Below, piece by piece: positions 7,783 to 15,554 of a stretch of DNA of 64,000 nucleotides. This DNA is from Methanoregulaceae archaeon UBA467 (lineage in GTDB: Archaea > Halobacteriota > Methanomicrobia > Methanomicrobiales > Methanospirillaceae). Every line of letters starts with the position of its first letter. Within the stretch, counting starts at the first letter, position 1. The stretch is taken from the NCBI GenBank assembly GCA_002503825.1, contig DASP01000017.1:62001-126000 (forward strand). Reading direction: 5' to 3'. The translations under genes and the position numbers were made by a program. Below the pieces are notes generated by a model. The model was not told the origin of the DNA. It did not search any database and saw only the letters and a list, made by a program, of their open reading frames with translations.

Positions 7783-8279
7783 TCTGATTTCTCCTTACTG
7801 CTTTCCGCGTCGAACCCGCTTCCCACGCCCTGCACGATGTCTGCACGCGTGACAATCCCGACAAGACGGCTGCCCCTGACCACCGGGAGGCGGGCAATGC
7901 CTTCGCTGAGCATGAGTGCTGCAGCTTCCTCAATATCACGGTCTTCGTTGATTGTGACGACCGGCATGCTCATCACGGTACGGACTTCGGTGTCGCCGAT
8001 ATTTGAGAGGGCGGTTTTTGTCTTTTCCCAGTTGATAAATTCGCGGATGGGAACTTCGATTATTTCAAGCGGCGACGGGAGCCAGAGGTCATCAGATATA
8101 TTTCCGGTCTCAAGGAGCGAGATAATATCAGATTCAGTTACAATCCCGGCAAGTGTTTCACCGTCCATGACAGGAAGCCCTCCGATATGGTTCTTCTTCA
8201 GCAGTCCTGCTGCCTCCCGTACTTTTGCATGTACGGAGACGGTAATTGGATTTTGTGTCATTATTTCTTTTACAATCAT
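7779..8279 (-). CDS. CBS-pair protein inside the arginine operon
   Basis: Protein of 166 residues made almost wholly of two CBS domains (about 1-60 and 100-160): MTQNPITVSVHAKVREAAG and MSMPVVTINEDRDIEEAAA mark their starts, and each ends with the GIVTxxDI pattern. The pair forms a Bateman module that in other proteins binds adenine nucleotides or S-adenosyl ligands. A linker of about 35 residues lies between. It has no catalytic or DNA-binding domain. It sits between argC (11-base gap) and argJ (GTGA overlap), so it is made with the arginine enzymes and may adjust their activity to energy state; that role is inferred from position only. Confidence 0.88.
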   Translation of the reverse strand: MIVKEIMTQNPITVSVHAKVREAAGLLKKNHIGGLPVMDGETLAGIVTESDIISLLETGNISDDLWLPSPLEIIEVPIREFINWEKTKTALSNIGDTEVRTVMSMPVVTINEDRDIEEAAALMLSEGIARLPVVRGSRLVGIVTRADIVQGVGSGFDAESSKEKSE

Positions 8280-8290
8280 TTTTTCGCCTC

Positions 8291-9277
8291 TTACGGGAGC
8301 AATCCCGCCCCTTTCAGTCCGTCACGTTCATCAAATCCGCAGATTATATTCATGTTCTGGATTGCCTGACCGCTTGCGCCCTTGACGAGGTTGTCGATTG
8401 CCGATGCAACGACGACCCGTTCTCCCTCGCTCTCGGCTTTCATGTCACAGAAATTGCTGCCCCGCACAGCGGCAAGGGTCGGGTTCTGGTACCGGATGAA
8501 AAATTCACCCTTGTAATAATCCCTGTAACGGCGTTCCACTTCTTCCTGCTCCATCGGCTCATTGAGGAGGATATGCGCCGTTGTAAGTATTCCCCGGTTG
8601 ACCGGAACGAGGTGCGGCGTAAAGTAGCACCGTGCCCCGGATCCGAGCCGTGATAACTCCAGCCGCATCTCGGCCAGATGCCGGTGAGACGTCCATTTAT
8701 AAGGATTTATATTATCACCGACGTTTGGGTAATGGGTTGTTGCTGAGGGGTTGTCTCCTGCACCACTGACTCCTGTTTTTGAATCATATATTATTGTATG
8801 GGCAAACCGGGCAAGCGGTGCCGCAGCAAGGGTGGCACCAGTCGGGAAGCATCCCGGGTTTGAAACAAAACGGGCGTTCCTGTACTCCTCCCGGCGCAGT
8901 TCGGGGATGCCGTAGGGTGCATCAAAGTAATCGGTGTGAGAGACTCCGTAGACCTTTTCAAATATTTCTTTCGGGAGACGATAATCAGCGGAAAGGTCAA
9001 TGACCCTGATGCCGTTATCAAGAAGTGGCCGGGCATAGGTCATTGCCGCCGTGTGAGGGACTGCAAGGAACACCACATCTGCGTCAATTTCACCGGGCGC
9101 CGGGTTTTCAAAAACAAGGTCGGTAAAACCCCTGAGATGCGGATGAACGGTCTCAATAGGTTTTCCCGCGTATTTCCGGGAGGTCACAACGCTCATTTCT
9201 GCCGATGAGTGAGTCAGGAGAAGCCGGATCAGGTCGCCACCGGCATATCCGGACGCCCCGATGATCGCAATTTTCAT
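8291..9277 (-). CDS. argC: N-acetyl-gamma-glutamyl-phosphate reductase
   Basis: Third step of acetylated ornithine synthesis, NADPH-dependent reduction of the acyl phosphate made by ArgB. The 328-residue protein starts with the Rossmann motif IIGASGYAGGDLIRLL and has the catalytic cysteine at residue 143 in SNPGCFPTGA. The later HLVPVNRGIL and the WTSHRHLAEM stretches are typical of the dimer and substrate domain. It is the first gene of the operon; a TATA-like TTCTATATTT (plus-strand 9316-9325) lies about 44 bases upstream and AGGT five bases before the ATG. Confidence 0.95.
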   Translation of the reverse strand: MKIAIIGASGYAGGDLIRLLLTHSSAEMSVVTSRKYAGKPIETVHPHLRGFTDLVFENPAPGEIDADVVFLAVPHTAAMTYARPLLDNGIRVIDLSADYRLPKEIFEKVYGVSHTDYFDAPYGIPELRREEYRNARFVSNPGCFPTGATLAAAPLARFAHTIIYDSKTGVSGAGDNPSATTHYPNVGDNINPYKWTSHRHLAEMRLELSRLGSGARCYFTPHLVPVNRGILTTAHILLNEPMEQEEVERRYRDYYKGEFFIRYQNPTLAAVRGSNFCDMKAESEGERVVVASAIDNLVKGASGQAIQNMNIICGFDERDGLKGAGLLP

Positions 9278-9715
9278 AAAAACCTATTCGATTTTACAAT
9301 CTTAATGTTTTTTACTTCTATATTTTCCGTTCATCAGGTCGGGGGACTCCCTTCCCTTTGATTTGTCTGCCCGGTTTCTGCACCCGCGCTGTGACCGCGC
9401 TTCCAATCATAATCCTTAATAATTATAATGATTAATCATTAAGTAATTGGAAAAGGGAGGGAAATAGAAAACTGGTCCTGATTTCGGTCAACTCTCTGCA
9501 ATGCGTGCCCAATCCCGGGTCCGCGGAACCGCCCGGTGAATTTCTTAAAAAAATACAGAAAGGAGAACGTGGGAGCGTACGAACAGGGGGCATACCGGCC
9601 GGAATCCGCCAGCCTTTATGCCAGGACAGAAATACACTGTCCCATTGTCCGGATGCTCATCTACAAAGCTCATTACAGGCTGATTGAATGGTAGATAACG
9701 GAAAGGTGCAATAAT
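9278..9715. other. 438-base gap holding the argC and acs promoters
   Basis: No supported gene. It holds the argC TATA box (plus-strand 9316-9325), a 16-bp perfect palindrome (9426-9441), an oligo-A/T promoter-like stretch TTCTTAAAAAAATAC near 9541-9555, and a small hairpin GGACAG/CTGTCC with a 7-nt loop (9624-9642). The acs start at 9716 is preceded by AAGGTG. Confidence 0.6.
9426..9441. promoter_or_regulatory. 16-bp perfect palindrome upstream of acs
   Basis: TAATGATTAATCATTA reads the same on both strands. It lies about 150 bases from argC and 275 from acs, so it could be an operator for either gene if the acs transcript has a long leader. The regulator is unknown, and AT-rich palindromes occur by chance. 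Confidence 0.35.
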
Positions 9716-11614
9716 ATGGCAGAATCATTTGACGTGCCACTGGTTGAGGATGAAAAATTTTACATCCCCGACCCGTCCTACAAGCAGAACGCATGGATAA
9801 AAGACTACCAGAAGGCATACGATGAATTCCTGGCAGACCCGGACGGGTTCTGGGATAAGGCAGCCCGCCATCTTGAATGGTTTTCACCATGGGACAAGGT
9901 GAAGGAATGGAATTACCCGTATGCAAAATGGTTTGTCAACGCCAAATTGAACATCACCCATAACTGCCTTGACCGGCAGGTGGCAAACCACCGGAGGAAC
10001 AAGGTTGCACTTATCTGGAGGGGCGAGGAGGGAGAAGAGCGAATCTTCACCTATAACAAGCTTCACCAGGAAGTGATGCGTTTTGCAAACGGGTTAAAGA
10101 AACTTGGCCTGACCAAAGGCGATCGCGTATGCATCTATATGCCGCTCGTCCCGGAACAGGTCATCGCAATGCTCGCCTGTGCGCGAATCGGCGCAGTACA
10201 CAGCGTTGTCTTTGGCGGTTTCGGAGTCAATGCGCTGAATATGCGGATCAAGGATGCAGAAGCCCGGGTAGTGATTACTGCGGATGTTGCCATGCGCAGG
10301 GGAAAGACCATTCCGTTAAAGACCATCGTTGAAGAGGCCATAATAAACGCACCGAGCGTTGAGAAAGTCGTTGTCCTTTCACGGGAACGCGACCAGCCGG
10401 TCGAACTCCACAAGGAGATGGAAATTGACTTTTACGAACTGATGGAGGGCCTGCCGGCAAAGTGCCCGGCCGAGATAATGGACGCCGAAGACCCGCTCTT
10501 CATCCTCTATACCAGCGGATCAACGGGGACACCGAAAGGCATAGTCCATACCTGCGGGGGATACATGGTCGGGACGTATTATACCACCCTGAACGTCTTT
10601 GACGTCAAGGACACCGACGTATACTGGTGTACCGCCGATACCGGCTGGATTACCGGTCACAGCTATGTCGTATACGGTCCGCTGTGTGTCGGTGCGACCG
10701 TCGTGCTCGGGGAGGTCACGCCCGATTATCCCGATCCCGGCTCATTCTGGAGCGTCGTGCAGGATCTCGGCGTTACTATCTTCTATACCGCACCGACCGC
10801 AATCCGTATGTTTATGAAAGTCGGGGAAGTGTGGCCTGGTAAATACGACCTGAGTTCCCTCCGGGTCCTCGGCTCGGTCGGGGAACCCCTCAACCCTGAG
10901 GCATTTGAATGGTTCTACGAGCATATCGGTAAGAAAAAGTGCCCGATCGTGGATACCTGGTGGCAGACCGAGACCGGGATGCAGATGATCACAACCATGA
11001 TCGGTGAGCCCATGCGACCGGGATTTGCAGGAAAAGCAGTGCCCGGCGTCATTGCAGACGTTGTCGACAAGGACGGAAAATCAGTGGCACCCGGGACGGG
11101 CGGGTTCCTTGTCATCCGCGAACCCTGGCCGGCGATGTTACGGACGGTCTATAAAAACGATGAACGGTACCGGAAGTACTGGGAGACCATCCCTGACTGT
11201 TATACCGCAGGTGACCTCGCGGTGAAGGGCAAGCACGGCTCTATCATGGTCATCGGGCGTGCCGACGACCTGATCATCGTTGCAGGCCATAATATCGGGA
11301 CAGCTGAGGTCGAAAGCGCGCTCGTCTCGCACCAGGCTGTCGCAGAATCGGCAGTCATCGGAAAACCCGATGCAATGAAGGGGAATATCATCAAGGCATT
11401 CGTCATCCTGAGAGTCGGATTCAGCCCGTCTGAAAAGCTAAAATCGGACCTGATATACCACGTCAGGATGACACTCGGGCCTATAGCCATGCCTTCCGAG
11501 ATCGATTTCGTGGATAAACTCCCGAAAACACGCAGCGGAAAGATCATGCGAAGGGTCCTCAAGGCCCAGGAGATGGGCATAGACCCCGGGGATGTCTCAA
11601 CACTGGAGGAATAA
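9716..11614 (+). CDS. acs: Acetyl-CoA synthetase, AMP-forming
   Basis: Activates acetate to acetyl-CoA with ATP, giving AMP and pyrophosphate. The 632-residue protein has the P-loop-like YTSGSTGTPKG (265-275), the WWQTETG motif (415-421) that lines the acetate pocket, and the catalytic and regulatory lysine at 609 within KTRSGKIMRR. The start ATG has AAGGTG eight bases upstream. In hydrogenotrophic methanogens that need acetate for carbon this enzyme feeds biosynthesis. It is followed after 33 bases by an MFS transporter, probably in one transcript. The membrane pyrophosphatase further along the window could recover energy from the pyrophosphate made here. Confidence 0.95.
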   Translation: MAESFDVPLVEDEKFYIPDPSYKQNAWIKDYQKAYDEFLADPDGFWDKAARHLEWFSPWDKVKEWNYPYAKWFVNAKLNITHNCLDRQVANHRRNKVALIWRGEEGEERIFTYNKLHQEVMRFANGLKKLGLTKGDRVCIYMPLVPEQVIAMLACARIGAVHSVVFGGFGVNALNMRIKDAEARVVITADVAMRRGKTIPLKTIVEEAIINAPSVEKVVVLSRERDQPVELHKEMEIDFYELMEGLPAKCPAEIMDAEDPLFILYTSGSTGTPKGIVHTCGGYMVGTYYTTLNVFDVKDTDVYWCTADTGWITGHSYVVYGPLCVGATVVLGEVTPDYPDPGSFWSVVQDLGVTIFYTAPTAIRMFMKVGEVWPGKYDLSSLRVLGSVGEPLNPEAFEWFYEHIGKKKCPIVDTWWQTETGMQMITTMIGEPMRPGFAGKAVPGVIADVVDKDGKSVAPGTGGFLVIREPWPAMLRTVYKNDERYRKYWETIPDCYTAGDLAVKGKHGSIMVIGRADDLIIVAGHNIGTAEVESALVSHQAVAESAVIGKPDAMKGNIIKAFVILRVGFSPSEKLKSDLIYHVRMTLGPIAMPSEIDFVDKLPKTRSGKIMRRVLKAQEMGIDPGDVSTLEE

Positions 11615-11647
11615 TACCACTCCTCCATTCATCCGGAAGAATCTTTA

Positions 11648-12913
11648 GTGATAACTATGGTTAATGAACCGGCACACACGCTGTTTGGGATGCCAGCAGA
11701 AAAAGGGCGCTGGATCCTGATTATTATCGGGCTTGTCATCAATCTCTGTCTCGGGACGATCTATTCCTGGAGCGTTTTTGTCAGGCCCCTCACGGATTAT
11801 TTCACCGGGGCGCTCGGCCAGACCGTCAGTGCAAACGATATCCTGATGCCATTCTCGGTATTTCTTGCGTTCTTTGCAATTGCAATGCCCCTGACAGGGA
11901 AGTATATCGAGAGCCTCGGCCCCCGTAAGGTGACGATCATCGGAGGGCTCCTGACCGGTCTCGGCTGGCTGCTTGCCTCGACGGTGACATCGGTACAGAT
12001 GCTGTATGTTGTCTACGGTGTCATCGGCGGCATCGGGGTTGGAATAGCATACGGGGTCCCGATAGCAGTAGCCGCACGGTGGTTCCCTGACCGCAGGGGA
12101 ACAGCCGTCGGGATGACCGTCCTCGGGTTCGGGTTCTCCGCGTTCTTTACGGCAAATATCGCAGGGTATTTCATCGGAAGCGTCGGGGTGATGAACACCT
12201 TCCGAATCTTCGGCATCGCATTCATCGTGCTGATAACGCTCCTCGCACTTCCGCTGCATTTCCCACCGTCAGGCTGGGTGCCACGGGGCTGGGCGGCAGG
12301 GAAGGCCGGGGCGGCAGGCCATATCACCTGTGAGTGTGACCGGGGCGAGATGGTCCGTTCATCTGCCTTTTACGGCCTGTGGATATGCTACTTTATCGGC
12401 TGCCTGGCCGGGCTCATGGCGATTTCGATTGCGAAACCCGTCGGGACCGAGATCGGAATTGAGACCGGCCTCGCCACACTGCTCGTCGGCTTTTTCGCGA
12501 TATTCAACGGCGGGGGCAGACCGGTGTTCGGTGCACTGACCGACCGGTTCACCCCGAGGAATGCCGCGATGCTTTCATTCCTCCTGATCGCCGTGGCATC
12601 AGTCCTGATGTGGCAGTTCGCCGGAACCGGCGTGTATATCATTGCATTTGCACTCCTCTGGGGGTGCCTTGGCGGCTGGCTTGCCATCGCCCCGACTGCG
12701 ACCGGGTCATATTTCGGCGTGTGCGACTATCCCCGTTGCTACGGGGTGGTCTTCCTCGCATATGGCGCCGGTGCAATAGCCGGACCTCAGCTCGCGGGCT
12801 TCATCAAAACCACCACCGGAAATTACCTTGGAGTGTTTCCCTGGGTGGCAGGACTTGCCCTGCTGGGAATTGTCATCGCATTCCTGCTGATGAAGCCGCC
12901 GAAAAAGAAATAA
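11648..12913 (+). CDS. MFS transporter, oxalate/formate antiporter-like (OFA) family
   Basis: Twelve-helix major facilitator of 421 residues. The early segment NLCLGTIYSWSVFVRPL, the loop GKYIESLGPRKVTIIGG with the MFS Asp/Arg-type motif, and the second-half loop GALTDRFTPRNAAML are typical of the OFA branch related to OxlT. Substrates in that branch are small carboxylates. Its position just after acs suggests acetate or another monocarboxylate, but this is inference. The start used is GTG 11648, which has GGAAG eight bases upstream; the ATG at 11657 is an alternative that drops three residues. Confidence 0.85.
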   Translation: MITMVNEPAHTLFGMPAEKGRWILIIIGLVINLCLGTIYSWSVFVRPLTDYFTGALGQTVSANDILMPFSVFLAFFAIAMPLTGKYIESLGPRKVTIIGGLLTGLGWLLASTVTSVQMLYVVYGVIGGIGVGIAYGVPIAVAARWFPDRRGTAVGMTVLGFGFSAFFTANIAGYFIGSVGVMNTFRIFGIAFIVLITLLALPLHFPPSGWVPRGWAAGKAGAAGHITCECDRGEMVRSSAFYGLWICYFIGCLAGLMAISIAKPVGTEIGIETGLATLLVGFFAIFNGGGRPVFGALTDRFTPRNAAMLSFLLIAVASVLMWQFAGTGVYIIAFALLWGCLGGWLAIAPTATGSYFGVCDYPRCYGVVFLAYGAGAIAGPQLAGFIKTTTGNYLGVFPWVAGLALLGIVIAFLLMKPPKKK

Positions 12914-12932
12914 TTGATTTAAATTACGATTC

Positions 12933-12939
12933 TTTTTTT
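12933..12939 (+). terminator. Oligo-T terminator after acs-MFS
   Basis: Seven T begin 20 bases after the MFS stop codon, with no following gene on this strand for 700 bases. Confidence 0.4.
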
Positions 12940-13020
12940 AAAAACTGATGGCTGATTATTGAGAATTGATATTGACATAGTCAATTAAGAGGCAGTTATT
13001 CCATATTTTTTTCTTGTATC

Positions 13021-13030
13021 AAAAAAAAAA
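13021..13030 (-). terminator. Oligo-T terminator after the cysteine-cluster gene
   Basis: Ten A on the plus strand give a T10 run on the minus strand about 20 bases after the stop of the YkgJ-like gene. Confidence 0.5.
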
Positions 13031-13050
13031 GATTTACTTAATTCCACATT

Positions 13051-13446
13051 TTATGGCGCCTTCTCCCTGCACGCCGGGCAGCTCCCATAATATTCAAGAT
13101 TTTTCCAGTTCCAGGGGGTAAATTCCCTGCATACTCTCGGCTTTACCGCATGGATTCCACACCACGCCTTCCCGTCGTCTGATCTACTAAAAAAAGGGCA
13201 TTTTCGCATGGCTTTTCCTTTGTGATCCTGCCAATAGTAGATCCGGGTTATATGGTCTAAATCCGCCCCGGAAACCCCGGTTCCACTTGCTTTCCTCCCG
13301 TCAGAGTACCTTATCCTCACATGCTGGAGGATATCCTTCCGGTTATGTGCAATCCAGGGGATAAGGTCATCGACAACCCCCTTCTGGTTCCACCCCCATC
13401 GTTCGCAGCATACTCCACACTGGATGCAGCCCTGTCCGGCAGTCAT
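13051..13446 (-). CDS. YkgJ-family zinc/iron cysteine-cluster protein
   Basis: Small protein of 131 residues with an N-terminal cluster GCIQCGVCCERWGW (Cys7, 10, 13 and 14) and later cysteines in KCPFF, WCGIHAVKPRVCREF and GSCPACR. This cysteine layout defines the YkgJ/CxxCxxCC family, thought to bind zinc or an Fe-S cluster; the function is not known. The ATG at 13446 is chosen over an upstream TTG because a TATA box (plus-strand 13471-13477) lies inside the upstream reading frame at the right distance for a leaderless mRNA beginning at this ATG. It is divergent from the surface protein gene. Confidence 0.82.
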   Translation of the reverse strand: MTAGQGCIQCGVCCERWGWNQKGVVDDLIPWIAHNRKDILQHVRIRYSDGRKASGTGVSGADLDHITRIYYWQDHKGKAMRKCPFFSRSDDGKAWCGIHAVKPRVCREFTPWNWKNLEYYGSCPACREKAP

Positions 13447-13470
13447 AATCTTTTTTGCTGACCCCGGGTT

Positions 13471-13477
13471 ATATAAA
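13471..13477 (-). promoter_or_regulatory. TATA box of the leaderless YkgJ-family gene
   Basis: TTTATAT on the minus strand is centred 28 bases before the ATG at 13446, which predicts transcription starting almost at the start codon. Confidence 0.55.
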
Positions 13478-13612
13478 TTTAATTTATATTCTTCTTTCAA
13501 AGAACTATTATTGGTTTATATCCGGTTGTTTTGTGAGCATGAAAAATGGAGGTCAGATATTTACCAGACCTTTTCATCCAAGCCGGATAATCCCCTCTCT
13601 TTCAAAGGTGGA

Positions 13613-13620
13613 TTTATATC
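13613..13620 (+). promoter_or_regulatory. TATA box of the leaderless surface-protein gene
   Basis: TTTATATC is centred about 26 bases before ATG 13643. No Shine-Dalgarno motif is present. Confidence 0.55.
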
Positions 13621-13642
13621 CTGCACCGCCAGTCTTCTCTCC

Positions 13643-14260
13643 ATGAACAGGTTCACTTTCATCATGCTCTCAGCAATCGCAGTATGCCTGTGTATCTTCC
13701 CGGCTACCGCGACCCTTAATCTCAACAGCATCGTCATCAGTCCGCCCGGCGAGGCGGTTGCACCCGGTACCGCCATGAACGTATCTGCGGATATCGAGAT
13801 CATCCCTTCAGGCGCGACAACATTTACCAGCAGCCACACGCTCGTGCTCTCCACCGGGCTTGAAGAAGCGAGGTGGAACGTCGTAGTGTATGTCAACGGG
13901 ATACAGGGTGCAGTCATACCTCAAACAGGAAATTATGTCTTTGTAAACGGGTTCCTGCTCTCCTACCCGACAAACCGTGATGTCTCGGTGAAAGTCGCGC
14001 TCGGGGGAATGGCACCGATCGCTTCAGGCGAGTCGCAGTTTACCATCTTCCAGATGCAGGAACTGAATAACGAGAATCAGGCGGTCGGAGGGTCAGTACA
14101 GATTATAACCAGGAACCTGACAACGCCGCCCACAACGGTCTCCACCCCGCCGACAACCGTACCGCCAACGGTCCCGACGACGACAAAGGCACCTTTGCCT
14201 GCCGTCCTGGTGGTCACTGCGTTAGTCCTGGGAGGAATCTTCGCATATAAACGGGGATAA
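13643..14260 (+). CDS. Secreted membrane-anchored surface protein, unknown function
   Basis: Protein of 205 residues. A signal peptide occupies about residues 1-23, ending near FPATATLNL. A beta-rich exported domain follows (about 24-155), then a Thr/Pro-rich linker (about 156-185, TTPP and TVPPTVPTTT units) that may be glycosylated, then a C-terminal TM helix and the basic tail AYKRG. This is the usual plan of Methanomicrobiales cell-surface proteins held by a C-terminal helix. I do not recognise the exported domain, and the PGF motif of archaeosortase substrates is absent. The start is set by the TATA box at 13613. The PEGA protein at 21.3 kb shares the same tail design. Confidence 0.75.
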   Translation: MNRFTFIMLSAIAVCLCIFPATATLNLNSIVISPPGEAVAPGTAMNVSADIEIIPSGATTFTSSHTLVLSTGLEEARWNVVVYVNGIQGAVIPQTGNYVFVNGFLLSYPTNRDVSVKVALGGMAPIASGESQFTIFQMQELNNENQAVGGSVQIITRNLTTPPTTVSTPPTTVPPTVPTTTKAPLPAVLVVTALVLGGIFAYKRG

Positions 14261-14271
14261 CCGGGTATCCT

Positions 14272-15447
14272 TCAGGGGTCGGTCATTTCAGGCCGTTCCG
14301 GTCCTGAAGGAAGGCCCAGGCCCTTCCTCTGCGCGATATGGTACCCGGTAATAATCCTGATATAATTCCCAAAGCTCCTGTCGAGTGCTGTATCTCCGGT
14401 GTCGATGAAAATGAGGGGGGTTTCCCGGACTTTGTGCGGTGTGGCGACGACGATCACGTTTTCCACACCGATCCGTTTCAGCACGTCGGGGCTGACCTGC
14501 TGCGTTCCCCGCCCGAGAACGGAACCCTGCGCCCCGATGATACTGATAACGAGGCGTGCCTTCTGCCCTCTTTCCAGGAGTGCAAGCATATCCTTCTCGT
14601 TAAGGTCACGACCTGCCGGCCGGCAGTCTTTAAGTGCATCAAAACCGAGGAGGGTTTTTTCAACGCCGAATTTCTGCATGACGGCCGATGTGGTCGTTCC
14701 CGGCCCGAGGATGTACAGGATCTCCGGGGTGGCGGAAATGATCTCATACACGAAGCGGGCGATATCATCTTTTGCGCGTTCTTCTTCCCTCTCTTCCCAG
14801 ACCTGCTTTGTTCCCTGCACGAACCCGGGAAGACCCGGGCTTTTTGCAAACCCGAAAAGCCTGGTCCTGAGCTCCCCGTTCCGGTACGCGTCCTCATCAA
14901 CATCCACCACTTCCGTGTCCCGCAGCAGGACACCGGTATGCCCGGAACCCGGTCGTCCCGACCAGCCGTCGCGTGTAATGGCATTTACCAGCCCGGCCGC
15001 CGCTGCAGGGGTGACTGCGAATACTGCCGAATACATCTTCACCCCGGCGGGAATACCAAGGACCGGGAGACGGTCCCCTGCTTCTTCATAGATGACCCGG
15101 GCGGTCCCGTCACCTCCACAGAAGAGGACAAGCTCAACATTATTTTCGATAAAAGCCCTGCACGCCACTCGGGTGTCCTGTTCTGAGGTCATTTCGGACC
15201 CGCGGTAAACCACGGTGAATGAGGTGATTCCCGTCTCCCTGAGGGCATCTTCTCCCATCGCGCCCGAACACGTAAAAAAATGGACAGGACCACCATCTAT
15301 CAGGGACAGGGCAGTTTTCGCCCGTTTGGCAGCCCCGGGTACAGCACCCCTGCGGAGCGCTTCTGCAAGGACTCCGTCTGTTCCTTTCAGCCCGACAGTC
15401 CCACCCATCCCGGCGATTGGATTAATAAGAAAGCCGACTCGGATCAT
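14272..15447 (-). CDS. AcoX/ATP-NAD kinase-like protein (COG3199 type)
   Basis: Protein of 391 residues starting MIRVGFLINPIAGMGG, the glycine-rich opening of the NAD-kinase superfamily. The hallmark GGDGTARVI follows in the LVLFCGGDGT context, with VLGIPAGVKMYSAVFA next, as in AcoX proteins and predicted polyphosphate/ATP-NAD kinases. Members of this group are longer than NadK and their substrate is not settled. ATG 15447 is chosen because it begins the family motif; a TTGAATTATT about 28 bases upstream may be its TATA box. It faces the surface protein gene tail to tail, with 11 bases between. Confidence 0.78.
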   Translation of the reverse strand: MIRVGFLINPIAGMGGTVGLKGTDGVLAEALRRGAVPGAAKRAKTALSLIDGGPVHFFTCSGAMGEDALRETGITSFTVVYRGSEMTSEQDTRVACRAFIENNVELVLFCGGDGTARVIYEEAGDRLPVLGIPAGVKMYSAVFAVTPAAAAGLVNAITRDGWSGRPGSGHTGVLLRDTEVVDVDEDAYRNGELRTRLFGFAKSPGLPGFVQGTKQVWEEREEERAKDDIARFVYEIISATPEILYILGPGTTTSAVMQKFGVEKTLLGFDALKDCRPAGRDLNEKDMLALLERGQKARLVISIIGAQGSVLGRGTQQVSPDVLKRIGVENVIVVATPHKVRETPLIFIDTGDTALDRSFGNYIRIITGYHIAQRKGLGLPSGPERPEMTDP

Positions 15448-15554
15448 GGTGAAATGCCAGGAATAATTCAATGTTCTGTAATTTTTCAGGTCTCTGCATG
15501 ATAGCGGATATGGCAGGGTTCTGTCCCTGCCATTCACTACAGGGCCTGGTCTCT

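Noticed and set aside
11645..12259. Open frame of 204 codons antisense to the MFS gene
   Set aside because: The sense strand encodes a clear 12-helix transporter; the antisense chain is a charged, Cys/Asp-rich shadow.
14338..15186. Open frame of 282 codons antisense to the AcoX-like gene
   Set aside because: The opposite strand has the GGDGT kinase motif; the antisense protein lacks any recognisable pattern.
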